DNA of 53,517 bases from an uncultured Bacteroidota bacterium (GTDB taxonomy: Bacteria > Bacteroidota > Bacteroidia > Bacteroidales > P3): the NCBI GenBank assembly GCA_902784465.1, contig CACZUZ010000009.1, positions 1-53,517 on the forward strand, written 5' to 3'. The notes under the pieces were generated by a model. It had not been told where the DNA came from, searched no databases, and saw only the letters and a list, made by a program, of their open reading frames with translations. Shown in pieces: positions 36,527 to 44,626 of the stretch (positions are counted from its first letter, which is position 1; every line of letters starts with the position of its first letter). A program made the position numbers and the translations under genes.

Positions 36527-38031
36527 TGTCACCTCTAGCCGAAATACTGCGCCCCACGACGCTCGACAACTACATCGGGCAGCAACACCTTGTCGGGCCC
36601 GGTGCCGTGTTGCGCACCCTGATAGAGAGCGGCAACATACCGTCGATGATATTCTGGGGTCCCCCAGGCATCGGCAAGACCACCCTTGCGATGATTATCA
36701 GCAACACCCTCGGCCGTCCGTTCTACACCCTCAGTGCCATCAGCAGCGGTGTCAAGGAGGTGCGCGAAGTCATCGAAAAAGCCAAGAGCGAGGAGGGCTC
36801 TATCCTCTTCATCGATGAGATTCATCGCTTCAACAAGTCGCAGCAGGACTCGCTGCTCGGTGCCGTCGAGCGCGGCATCATCACGCTCATAGGCGCCACC
36901 ACCGAGAACCCCTCGTTCGAAGTCAACTCAGCACTCCTCTCGCGTTGCCAAGTCTACATCCTCAAGGAGTTTGGACGCGAAGAGATGGAACAGCTCATCG
37001 CCTCGGCAGTAAAGCACTACAAATCAGAAGGCATTGACATCGAGGTGCAGGAGAGCGAAGCGTTGCTCCGCATCAGTGGCGGCGACGCCCGCAAGCTCCT
37101 CAACGCCATAGAGCTGGTGGTGAATAGGACTATTGGACGGACGGATGTTCGGACAGACGGACAGACGGACAGACGGACAGACGGACAGACGGATGTTCGG
37201 ACAGGCGGATGTTCGGACAGACGGACAGTCGGACAGACGGATGTTCGGACAGTCGGAACATCCGAAAATCCGAAAATCCCAACATCCGAAAATCCGAACA
37301 TCCAAACATCCGAACATCCAAACATCCAAACATCCCAACATCCGAAAATCCCAACATCCGAAAATCCCAACATCCGAAAATCCGAACATCCAAAAATCAT
37401 CCTCTCCAACGACTCTGTCACCAACGTCATACAGCAGAACCTCGCCCTCTACGACCGGCAGGGCGAGATGCACTACGACATCATCAGTGCCTTCATCAAG
37501 TCGATGCGCGGCAGCGACCCCAACGGTGCCGTCTACTGGCTGGCACGCATGATTGAAGGTGGCGAGGATCCTGTCTTCATAGCACGCCGTATGCTCATCT
37601 TCGCCAGCGAGGACATCAGCAACGCCAACCCCAACGCGCTGCTGCTCGCCAACGCCTGCTTCGAGGCCGTCACCAAGATTGGCTACCCCGAGTGCCGCAT
37701 AACACTCTCGCAATGTGCCATATACCTTGCCAATAGTACCAAGAGCAACAGCACCTATATGGCTCTCAACAACGCCCAGCAGGCCATACGCCGCACAGGC
37801 GACCTTCCCGTCCCGCTCCATATCCGCAACGCCCCCACAAAACTCATGAAGCAGATGGGCTACAGCGACGGATACAAATATGCACACGACTACCCAGGCA
37901 ACTTCGTCGAGCAGGAGTTCCTGCCCGACGCGCTCCGTGGCTCCAAGTTCTACGAACCTGGCGACAACGCGCGGGAAAACGAGACCCGCAAGCTCCTCCA
38001 ATGGCGCTGGAAACAAAAATACGGATATTAA
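36526..38031 (+). CDS. rarA: Replication-associated recombination ATPase RarA with large repeat insert
   Basis: A 501-residue RarA/MgsA, an AAA+ clamp-loader-like ATPase that acts at stalled replication forks. Walker A GPPGIGKT is at residues 45-52 and Walker B ILFIDEIHRF near residues 90-100; sensor GATTENPSFEVNSALLSRC and KLLNAIELV follow. The C-terminal tetramerisation region begins near residue 305 (YDRQGEMHYDIISAFIKSMRGSDP). Between the AAA+ lid and this region, where relatives have a short acidic loop, lie about 90 residues (roughly 200-290) made of TDGQTDRR, NIRKSE and HPNIQTS repeats. Without them the protein would have the normal length of about 410-425. The start at 36526 shares a base with the queA stop; the frame open upstream of it overlaps queA and is not used. 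Confidence 0.92.
   Translation: MSPLAEILRPTTLDNYIGQQHLVGPGAVLRTLIESGNIPSMIFWGPPGIGKTTLAMIISNTLGRPFYTLSAISSGVKEVREVIEKAKSEEGSILFIDEIHRFNKSQQDSLLGAVERGIITLIGATTENPSFEVNSALLSRCQVYILKEFGREEMEQLIASAVKHYKSEGIDIEVQESEALLRISGGDARKLLNAIELVVNRTIGRTDVRTDGQTDRRTDGQTDVRTGGCSDRRTVGQTDVRTVGTSENPKIPTSENPNIQTSEHPNIQTSQHPKIPTSENPNIRKSEHPKIILSNDSVTNVIQQNLALYDRQGEMHYDIISAFIKSMRGSDPNGAVYWLARMIEGGEDPVFIARRMLIFASEDISNANPNALLLANACFEAVTKIGYPECRITLSQCAIYLANSTKSNSTYMALNNAQQAIRRTGDLPVPLHIRNAPTKLMKQMGYSDGYKYAHDYPGNFVEQEFLPDALRGSKFYEPGDNARENETRKLLQWRWKQKYGY
37121..37399 (+). repeat. Repeat element inserted in frame in rarA
   Basis: About 279 bases. The left edge is TGAATAGGACTATTGGAC. Forward words GGATGTTCGG and ACAGACGG are repeated to about 37255, then reverse-sense words (AACATCCG, AAAATCCG, AACATCCA) run to CCAAAAATCATCC at the right edge. 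The two halves are inverted relative to each other and the right edge is a reverse copy of words seen at 18949. There is no stop codon in any of the three forward frames or the three reverse frames over about 37209-37393. Confidence 0.92.
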
Positions 38032-38037
38032 TTTATC

Positions 38038-38410
38038 TCTACGGATTATCTCTACGGAGTCATGGAGGAACGGAGCGTGCGCCTTAGGCGCACAAAAACT
38101 CCTAAACTCCCCAACTCCGTAGAAAAAAAACGCGCCGCAGGCGCACAAAAACTCCTAAACTCCCCAACTCCGTAGAAAAAAAAAACGCGCCGCAGGCACA
38201 CAAAAACCCCTCAACCACATAGAAGAAAATAACTCCATAGGAAAAAAACAGATATTAATTTAGCTCTACGGAGTCATGGAGGAACGGAGCGTGCGCCGCA
38301 GGCGCACAAAAACTCCTAAACTCCCCAACTCCGTAGAAAAAAAAACGCGCCGCAGGCGCACAAAAACCCCTCAACCACATAGAAGAAAATAACTCCATAG
38401 GAAAAAAACA
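38038..38410. repeat. Palindromic repeat array, left of GxxExxY gene 1
   Basis: Units are imperfect palindromes of about 70 bases. The first, 38052-38122, has outer arms CTACGGAGT and ACTCCGTAG and an inner perfect hairpin GTGCGCC-TTA-GGCGCAC (38077-38093). Partial units follow (inner ACGCGCCGCAGGCGCAC, right arm ACTCCGTAG), as do degraded ones (AACCACATAG, AACTCCATAGG). The whole block starting GATATTAATTTA.CTCTACGGAG is repeated once from about 38252. The array ends 18 bases before the nuclease start. Confidence 0.92.
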
Positions 38411-38428
38411 GTAGACATCAGTTTGAAA

Positions 38429-38815
38429 ATGGATAGAAACTACACTTACAAAATACTCCAGTGCCTATACGAAGTACACAGTCAGCTTGGTCCCGGTCTC
38501 CTTGAGAGCATCTATGAAGAAGCATCTGTCAAAGAACTTACAATGCAAGGTTTTGAGGTGAAACGCCAAGTACCAGTTCCTGTCATCTACAAGGGAGAAG
38601 AGCTGAAAGACGATTTGCGTCTAGACCTTATTATCGACAACAAGGTAATACTTGAACTAAAAAGCGTAACCGAATACAAAAAACTATTCGAGAAACAACT
38701 ATACACTTACTTGCGACTCACTGGATGCCCTATTGGATACGTTGTCAACTTCAACGAGGAATCCCTTCTCAACGGAATCCACACCGTACGCAACCCATAC
38801 GTTACCGACGATTAG
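38429..38815 (+). CDS. GxxExxY protein (PD-(D/E)XK-like nuclease), copy 1
   Basis: A 128-residue member of the GxxExxY family (TIGR04256 / PDDEXK_3-like). The naming motif is GPGLLESIYEEA near residues 21-32. The putative catalytic core is LRLDLIIDNKVILELKSV near residues 73-90, with the Asp and the ELK expected of PD-(D/E)XK nucleases. CPIGYVVNFN near residue 107 is also conserved. The chosen start is ATG 38429; a TTG two codons earlier is possible. It lies alone between two arrays of the CTACGGAGT palindrome and has no ordinary promoter. No cellular role is established that I know of; a nuclease acting on the flanking repeats is my inference. Confidence 0.88.
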   Translation: MDRNYTYKILQCLYEVHSQLGPGLLESIYEEASVKELTMQGFEVKRQVPVPVIYKGEELKDDLRLDLIIDNKVILELKSVTEYKKLFEKQLYTYLRLTGCPIGYVVNFNEESLLNGIHTVRNPYVTDD

Positions 38816-38824
38816 TGTTTTTTT

Positions 38825-39047
38825 CTACGGAGTCATGGAGGAACGGAGGGTGCACCTTAGGCGCACAAAACTCCTTTCCTCCTCAACTCCGTAGAAATAA
38901 AGAAAAAAAGAGATGAAAAGTGTACCGCAGGTACACAAAACTCCTTTCCTCCTCAACTCCGTAGAAAAATTTAGAAAAAAAGAGATGAAAAGTGTACCGC
39001 AGGTACACAAAGCTCCTTTCCTCCTCAACTCCGTAGAAATAAAGAAA
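38825..39047. repeat. Palindromic repeat array, right of GxxExxY gene 1
   Basis: Starts nine bases after the nuclease stop. It has one full unit at 38825-38894 (CTACGGAGT ... ACTCCGTAG, inner GTGCACC-TTA-GGCGCAC). Two tandem partial units follow, with inner hairpin GTGTACC-GCA-GGTACAC and right arm ACTCCGTAG, separated by AAAGAAAAAAAGAGATG. It ends directly before the ABC-F start codon. Confidence 0.92.
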
Positions 39048-39051
39048 AAAA

Positions 39052-40947
39052 ATGGCTGACGCGCTTCTTACTGTTGAAAACCTCACCAAGTCGTTTGGTG
39101 ACAAGCTGTTGTTCGAAGACATCAGCTTCGGCATCAATGCCGGTCAGAAGACCGCCCTCATAGCCCGCAACGGCTACGGCAAGAGTACGCTCCTCAACAT
39201 CATCACAGGCAAGGAGCTGCAGGACAGCGGCAGAGTGACATTCCGTGGCGATGTCAAGATGGCCTATCTGCCACAGCGACCCGACTTCCACGCCCACCAG
39301 ACGGTACGCAGCTTCGTCGAAGCCGCCGAGCGTCCCGACAATGTGGAGAGCTGGGATTTCGAACAACGGGTGAACGAGGTGCTTTCGCGTCTCGAGGTCG
39401 ACAGCCTGATGGACCGCGCCATGGACACCCTCAGCGGCGGCGAACAGAAGAAAGTGGCCCTCAGCCGCATCCTTATCGACAACACCAACCTGCTGCTCCT
39501 CGACGAGCCCACCAACCACCTTGACATTGCGATGATTGAATGGCTCGAGGATTTCCTCTCCAAGCAGCGTCTCGCCATCCTCATGGTCACCCACGACCGC
39601 TACTTCCTCGACAATGTTTGCCAAGACATCATCGAGCTCGACAACAGCCAGCTCTATCACTACAGACCCAATGCCAATGGCAGGGACCGCTCTTCCACAG
39701 GCATCAGCCCCTACGACTACTTCGTCGACAAGAAAGCCGAGCGGCAATACAACGAGCGTGCCGAAGTGGAGAAAGCCAAGAGCCTCTACCGCACCGAGCT
39801 CGACTGGATGCGGCGTATGCCACAGGCACGCGGCACCAAGGCCAGGGCACGCATCGATGCCTTCTACGAGCTGGAGCAGAAGGCACACACCCGATTCGAG
39901 GAGGACAAGCAGCAGCTCAATGTCAAGACCGAACGCATCGGCGGCAAGATACTGGAACTCTACAACATCTGTTATAAATGTGTTAATGAGACAATGTGTG
40001 AATGTGTAAGTGGGGCGGCAGCCACTCAAACATTAACACAATCAAGCACTCACACATTAATCAACGACTTCAGCTACACCTTCAAGAAGGGCGAGAAAAT
40101 CGGCATCGTTGGCCCCAACGGCATCGGCAAGAGCACCTTCATCAGCATCCTCACCGAGCAGATGCGGCCCGACAGCGGCCGTGTCGTCGTGGGACAGACC
40201 ATCCAGTTTGGCATCTACACCCAAAGCGGCCTGCAAGCCAAGGACGACCAGCGCGTCATCGACATCATTCGCGACGTGGCCGAAGTCATCGAACTAGAGA
40301 ACGGCAAGGAGATGTCGGCACACCAGTTCCTCTCCTACTTCGGCTTCGACGACATGACGCAGTACAACTACTTCGGCAACCTAAGCGGCGGCGAGCGGCG
40401 GAAGCTCTACCTGCTCACCGTACTGATGGCCAACCCCAACTTCCTCATCCTCGACGAGCCTACCAACGACCTCGACATATACACGCTGGGAATCCTCGAG
40501 CAGTTCCTCATCGGCTACAAGGGTTGCCTGCTCATCGTCAGCCACGACCGCAGCTTCATGGACAATATCGTCGACCACATCTTCGTCTTCGAAGGGGATG
40601 GCCACATCCGCGACTACCACAGCAACTACACCGAATACCGCTCGCTCAAACAGCAACATGAACGCAACGAGCAGAAGCAGCGGCGCGAAGAGAAGCCCCG
40701 CTATGAGCGTAACCGCTCCGACAAACCCAAGGCCACCTATAAGCAACAGAAAGAGTACGAGCAGCTGACTGTCGACATCGAGGCCCTCAACAAGGAGAAG
40801 GCTGAAATAGAGGCTCTACTAAGCAGCGGTACCGAAACCGACACTGCCAAAATCACTGCCGCCTCCGAGCGAATAGGCACAGTGATAGCCGAACTCGACG
40901 AGAAAGAGCTCCGCTGGCTTGAACTCGACGAAATAGTGGGAAAGTGA
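39052..40947 (+). CDS. ABC-F ATPase (Uup-like) with insert before second ATPase domain
   Basis: A 631-residue soluble protein with two ABC ATPase domains. Domain 1 has ARNGYGKST (residues 38-46; the family usually has GRNG), LSGGEQKKVALSRI and LLLLDEPTNHLD. Domain 2 has GPNGIGKST, LSGGERRKLYLL and FLILDEPTNDLD. A C-terminal coiled coil (QKEYEQLTVDIEALNKEKAE) suits the Uup/DNA-binding branch; ABC-F proteins act on ribosomes or DNA branch points. In domain 2 the normal first strand (xSKSFGDKxL) is replaced by CYKCVNETMCECVSGAAATQ TLTQSSTHT, coded by an inverted repeat-word element, so the adenine-stacking region is altered. Confidence 0.92.
   Translation: MADALLTVENLTKSFGDKLLFEDISFGINAGQKTALIARNGYGKSTLLNIITGKELQDSGRVTFRGDVKMAYLPQRPDFHAHQTVRSFVEAAERPDNVESWDFEQRVNEVLSRLEVDSLMDRAMDTLSGGEQKKVALSRILIDNTNLLLLDEPTNHLDIAMIEWLEDFLSKQRLAILMVTHDRYFLDNVCQDIIELDNSQLYHYRPNANGRDRSSTGISPYDYFVDKKAERQYNERAEVEKAKSLYRTELDWMRRMPQARGTKARARIDAFYELEQKAHTRFEEDKQQLNVKTERIGGKILELYNICYKCVNETMCECVSGAAATQTLTQSSTHTLINDFSYTFKKGEKIGIVGPNGIGKSTFISILTEQMRPDSGRVVVGQTIQFGIYTQSGLQAKDDQRVIDIIRDVAEVIELENGKEMSAHQFLSYFGFDDMTQYNYFGNLSGGERRKLYLLTVLMANPNFLILDEPTNDLDIYTLGILEQFLIGYKGCLLIVSHDRSFMDNIVDHIFVFEGDGHIRDYHSNYTEYRSLKQQHERNEQKQRREEKPRYERNRSDKPKATYKQQKEYEQLTVDIEALNKEKAEIEALLSSGTETDTAKITAASERIGTVIAELDEKELRWLELDEIVGK
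39974..40062 (+). repeat. Inverted word element inside the ABC-F gene
   Basis: Left half words TGTGTTAATG, TGTGTGAATG and TGTGTAAGTG; right half the reverse family (CACTCAAACATTAACAC, CACTCACACATTAA). They meet at AGTGG-GGCGGCAG-CCACT (40009-40026). The words match the array in the queA leader. The frame is preserved. Confidence 0.88.
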
Positions 40948-40994
40948 ATGGGGAATCCTATAACGTAAAACGTCAAACATAACATCATCTTCTT

Positions 40995-42323
40995 ATGACA
41001 ACTGAGAAACTCATCGAGAAAATCAGACAGCTGGCGACAGCAGAATACAACAATATCATCATCGACAACGCCGTTTCAATCAAGAAACACATCTACTGCT
41101 ATATACTTGCTTCCGTACAGCGCGTGGAGTACCGCACCCAACGCATCACCGCCGCCATCGACGGTGAATCGCGCAACGCCATTGAGCATATCATTGCCAA
41201 CGAGAGTCGCTACGTGAAGCTCGACCCACACATCATCGAGCTCATGAAAGAGGCTCCCGAATACTCGAACGAAGGTTTCTTCAGCAGTGCCATGAAGAAG
41301 GTCTCCGAGATGATCAACGGCGGCCGCGAGGTGGACCACCACCACATCTCCCTCGCGATGGAGAACAACCTCCTCGCCAAGCAGCAGCCATCCTTCGCCA
41401 TCAAGGACGAATGCGCCGTGTACAAATGTGCCAACTGCGATGGCACGGCATACGTGGAACGCACCAACCAGGACGGTGTCACCGAGAAGGTGCAATGTCC
41501 CGAATGCAGCGGACGTGGCATTGTCGGTGTCCTTACCTACTTCGTCCCCACCGTCACCAATCGCCAGGCAAGCATGATTCGCTGTCTGGGAGGCGAAATC
41601 AAAGGTCTGAAATTCAACACCGAGTCCGATGGCGCAACCATTGCCGGCACCTCATACAAGATTCACGCCGGCGAACTGAAGCGTATGCTCACCCACATTA
41701 ACGGCACCGACCAGGAGAATTTCGATGGCGACCTGCTGCCCTACCTCGACATGGTGCGAGACAAGGTGGGCGAAGACAACGCCATCGAGGACTATTACTA
41801 CAAGTTGTTTCCCTGCTACACCTTCACCTACCGCAACGTACTCACCAGCGAGATGCACACCGGTCTGCTTGTCGACCCCGACGGGAATCCGGCACTCATC
41901 CTCAACCTCGACGGAAGCGGCACAAGGCTCACCGACAGCGTGAAAGACGGTTTCAAAAGCATCTCCAACTTCTTCGGCAGCATAAGCCGCACAAAAGCCT
42001 TCAAAGACAAGGAAGACCTGCGTCGCACCATGCGACTGCTGATAGCCGTAGCCGTTGCCGACGGCATCGTCGGCGAAGAGGAAAAGAAGAACCTCACCCT
42101 CGCCATACGCGGCATGGAGCAGCTCACCACCAACGAACAGGAGGAGCTGATTGGCCGACTCGGCGAGAAAGATGCCAGCTTCCTCACCGAAGACGACTTC
42201 CTTTTCCACCACATCGAGAACGCCAAAGAGACACTGACACGCATGCAGGAACTGGCCGAGTCAGACAACGAAGTGCATGAAACAGAACGTACAATTATCG
42301 AGAAGCTGAAACTCTCCATCTGA
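40995..42323 (+). CDS. Zinc-ribbon and TerB-like domain protein
   Basis: A 442-residue cytoplasmic protein. The first 140 residues are helical. Near residues 145-172 lies a DnaJ-type four-cysteine zinc ribbon (YKCANCDGTAYVE then VQCPECSGRGIVG). A middle domain of about 150 residues follows (LKFNTESDGATIAGTSYKIH, YYYKLFPCYTFTYRN). The C terminus, about residues 345-442, looks like a TerB-fold helical domain (RTMRLLIAVAVADGIVGEEE ... ESDNEVHETERTIIEKLKL), a module often linked to membrane stress or metal responses. I do not recognise the full architecture. It may be in an operon with the ABC-F gene 47 bases upstream. Confidence 0.8.
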   Translation: MTTEKLIEKIRQLATAEYNNIIIDNAVSIKKHIYCYILASVQRVEYRTQRITAAIDGESRNAIEHIIANESRYVKLDPHIIELMKEAPEYSNEGFFSSAMKKVSEMINGGREVDHHHISLAMENNLLAKQQPSFAIKDECAVYKCANCDGTAYVERTNQDGVTEKVQCPECSGRGIVGVLTYFVPTVTNRQASMIRCLGGEIKGLKFNTESDGATIAGTSYKIHAGELKRMLTHINGTDQENFDGDLLPYLDMVRDKVGEDNAIEDYYYKLFPCYTFTYRNVLTSEMHTGLLVDPDGNPALILNLDGSGTRLTDSVKDGFKSISNFFGSISRTKAFKDKEDLRRTMRLLIAVAVADGIVGEEEKKNLTLAIRGMEQLTTNEQEELIGRLGEKDASFLTEDDFLFHHIENAKETLTRMQELAESDNEVHETERTIIEKLKLSI

Positions 42324-42400
42324 TACACTTATCGCCGTGTTTTAATTGCAGGGAAAGATCCAGCCGAAAAAATATTTTTTCGTTGATTAAAAAAAATTAG

Positions 42401-42409
42401 TAATTTTGC
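42401..42409 (+). promoter_or_regulatory. Promoter -7 box for the aldolase gene
   Basis: TAATTTTGC matches TAnnTTTGC, 58 bases before the start codon. The perfect palindrome CGAAAAAATATTTTTTCG at 42365-42382 lies just upstream and overlaps the likely -33 region. It may be the terminator of the preceding gene or an operator. Confidence 0.6.
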
Positions 42410-42467
42410 AAATCCAAATTTCCGTTTTTCAAACAAAAAAGCATTCAAACAATCAAACATTAATATC

Positions 42468-43466
42468 ATGGTAGACTATAAGAAAATAGGTCTCGTGAAC
42501 ACACGCGAGATGTTCAAAAAAGCCGTTGACGGTGGCTATGCCATCCCCGCATTCAACTTCAATAACATGGAACAGATGCAGGCCATCATCCAGGCCGCTG
42601 TTGAGACCAAGAGCCCCGTCATCCTGCAGGTCAGCAAGGGTGCGCGCGAATATGCCAACCCCACCCTTCTCCGCTACATGGCAGAGGGAGCTGTAGAGTA
42701 TGCCAAAGAGCTTGGCTGCCCCAATCCCCAGATTGTGCTGCACCTTGACCATGGCGACAGCTTCGAGACTTGCAAGAGCTGCATCGACATGGGTTTCAGC
42801 AGCGTGATGTACGACGGCAGCGCACTGCCCTACGAGGAGAACATAAAAATCTCCCGCCAGGTGGTAGAGTATGCCCACAAGTACGACGTCACCGTGGAGT
42901 GCGAACTTGGCGTGCTTGCCGGCGTAGAGGATGAAGTCTCCTCCGAGGTGAGCCACTACACAAAGCCCGAAGAGGTGATTGACTTTGCCACCCGCACCGG
43001 TTGCGACTCGCTGGCCATCAGCATCGGCACCAGCCACGGCGCCTACAAGTTCAAACCCGAGCAGTGCACCGTTGACCCCAAGACCGGCCGCCTCGTACCC
43101 CCTCCGCTGGCTTTCGACGTTCTCGAGGCCATCGAGAAGAAGCTTCCCGGCTTCCCCATCGTTCTCCACGGTTCCAGCTCTGTGCCACAGGACGAAGTCG
43201 ACACCATCAACGCCAACGGCGGCGCCCTCAAGGCTGCCGTGGGTATTCCCGAGGAACAGCTCCGCAAGGCCGCCAAGAGCGCCGTCTGCAAGATTAATAT
43301 CGACAGCGACAGCCGTCTTGCCATGACCGCAGCCATCCGCAAGCATTTTGCAGAGCATCCCGAGCACTTCGACCCGCGCCAGTATCTGAAACCCGCCCGC
43401 GAGAGCATGAAGAAGATGTACATCCACAAGATTGTCAACGTCCTCGGTTCGAACGACAAGCTCTAA
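42468..43466 (+). CDS. fbaA: Class II fructose-bisphosphate aldolase
   Basis: A 332-residue zinc-dependent aldolase that splits fructose 1,6-bisphosphate in glycolysis. Motifs in order are GYAIPAFNFNNMEQ near residue 23, IVLHLDHGDSFETC near residues 87-100 (catalytic Asp and a zinc His), VECELGVLAG near 143, SIGTSHGAYKF near 184 (zinc His) and VLHGSSSVP near 228 (third zinc His), with the phosphate-binding INIDSDSRLAMTAAIRK near 273. The length is normal. The gene is probably monocistronic, as the next gene has its own promoter. Confidence 0.96.
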   Translation: MVDYKKIGLVNTREMFKKAVDGGYAIPAFNFNNMEQMQAIIQAAVETKSPVILQVSKGAREYANPTLLRYMAEGAVEYAKELGCPNPQIVLHLDHGDSFETCKSCIDMGFSSVMYDGSALPYEENIKISRQVVEYAHKYDVTVECELGVLAGVEDEVSSEVSHYTKPEEVIDFATRTGCDSLAISIGTSHGAYKFKPEQCTVDPKTGRLVPPPLAFDVLEAIEKKLPGFPIVLHGSSSVPQDEVDTINANGGALKAAVGIPEEQLRKAAKSAVCKINIDSDSRLAMTAAIRKHFAEHPEHFDPRQYLKPARESMKKMYIHKIVNVLGSNDKL

Positions 43467-43546
43467 TGCCCGACAGTAGACAGTCATCAACTTGGCTCTA
43501 AACCGTCCTTTTATAAAAATAATCTTTTAAAATACAAAAAATTATG

Positions 43547-43555
43547 TATTTTTGC
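43547..43555 (+). promoter_or_regulatory. Promoter -7 box for arcC
   Basis: TATTTTTGC matches TAnnTTTGC, 61 bases before the carbamate kinase start; the last two bases belong to the left arm of the palindrome at 43554-43584. Confidence 0.65.
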
Positions 43556-43584
43556 ACTTTCTTACATCCCATGTAAGAAAGTGC
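43554..43584. promoter_or_regulatory. Perfect 14-base palindrome at the arcC transcription start
   Basis: GCACTTTCTTACAT and ATGTAAGAAAGTGC are perfect inverted arms around CCC. The left arm begins in the promoter box, so the palindrome covers the expected start of transcription. It would be an ideal repressor operator, and as RNA it would form a stable 5' hairpin. It is not made of the repeat words found elsewhere in the window. Confidence 0.75.
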
Positions 43585-43616
43585 ATTTTATTGAATACTA
43601 TACAAATACATACTAA

Positions 43617-44552
43617 ATGAAAAAACTTGCAGTGGTCGCTTTTGGTGGCAATGCGCTGCTTCGCAGCGGCCAGAAAGGCACTTATCAAGAACAATTAGCC
43701 AACGTTGAGCAGACTTGCGAGAGCCTGTGTAACCTGTTGAAACGCAACTATAACATTGTCATCGGACACGGCAACGGTCCGCAGGTGGGCAACGTCATGC
43801 TTCAGCACGAAGCTGGTCGTTCAAAGGGTATCGAGGCCATGCCAATGGATTTCTGCGTGGCCGAAACCCAAGGCTCTATCGCCTACATGATTGAGATGGG
43901 ACTGCGCAACGTCATGGCACGCAACGACATACAGCGCAACGTTGTGACTCTCGTCACCATGGTGGCCGTCAACAAACTCGACCCCATGTTCCAGAACCCC
44001 ACCAAACCTGTGGGTCCCTACTACACCAAGGAGCAGGCCGAACAGTTTGCTTCCGAGACCGGAGCCAAGTACAAGGAAGACCCCAAAGGCAATGGCTGGC
44101 GTAAGGTTGTGGCCTCGCCCAAGCCAGTGCGTATCAACAACATCAAGGTCGTTGAACAACTGGCCAAAGCCGGCAACATCGTCGTCACCGTTGGCGGTGG
44201 TGGAATACCCTGCATCGAGGAGAGTGACCGCGTAACCGGTGTCGAGGCAGTCATCGACAAAGACCTCGCCAGTGCCCTCTGTGCCATCGAGATAGGCGCC
44301 GACGAGTTCTACATCCTCACCGACGTGCCCAAGGTCTACATCAACTTCCGCAAGGAGAACGAACAAGCCCTCGACACCATCACCGTCGCCCAAGCCAAGC
44401 AGTACCTCGAAGAGGGACAGTTTGCCGAAGGCAGCATGGCACCCAAGGTGCGCGCCGCCATCATGTTCGTTGAGCATGGCGGCAAGGAGTGCATCATCAC
44501 CGAAGCCGGCCAGCTCGACAATCCCCACTGTGGAACAAGAATAGTGAAATAA
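43617..44552 (+). CDS. arcC: Carbamate kinase
   Basis: A 311-residue amino acid kinase family enzyme that makes ATP and carbamate from carbamoyl phosphate and ADP. It starts LAVVAFGGNALLRSGQKGT with the family GGNAL motif. GHGNGPQVGNVMLQHEA is near residues 49-66, VVTVGGGGIPCIEE near residues 190-203, and DKDLASALCAIEIGADEFYILTDV near 213-235. The length is typical. Placed before ornithine carbamoyltransferase it points to arginine or citrulline breakdown for ATP; an arginine deiminase gene is not in the window. Confidence 0.95.
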   Translation: MKKLAVVAFGGNALLRSGQKGTYQEQLANVEQTCESLCNLLKRNYNIVIGHGNGPQVGNVMLQHEAGRSKGIEAMPMDFCVAETQGSIAYMIEMGLRNVMARNDIQRNVVTLVTMVAVNKLDPMFQNPTKPVGPYYTKEQAEQFASETGAKYKEDPKGNGWRKVVASPKPVRINNIKVVEQLAKAGNIVVTVGGGGIPCIEESDRVTGVEAVIDKDLASALCAIEIGADEFYILTDVPKVYINFRKENEQALDTITVAQAKQYLEEGQFAEGSMAPKVRAAIMFVEHGGKECIITEAGQLDNPHCGTRIVK

Positions 44553-44560
44553 ACCAGGCG

Positions 44561-44584
44561 AACTAGAAGCTCTAGAAAATCTAG
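44561..44584. repeat. Short CTAGAA word array
   Basis: AACTAGAAGCTCTAGAAAATCTAG between arcC and arcB: three CTAG words related in reverse to the TTCTAG array inside truB. Confidence 0.6.
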
Positions 44585-44626
44585 CCCCTTCAACCTTAAA
44601 ACTTTAATCTTTAAACAATATAAATC

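Noticed and set aside
37024..38148. 374-residue minus-strand frame across rarA
   Set aside because: Open only because the repeat words have no stops in any frame; the rest is antisense to conserved rarA sequence.
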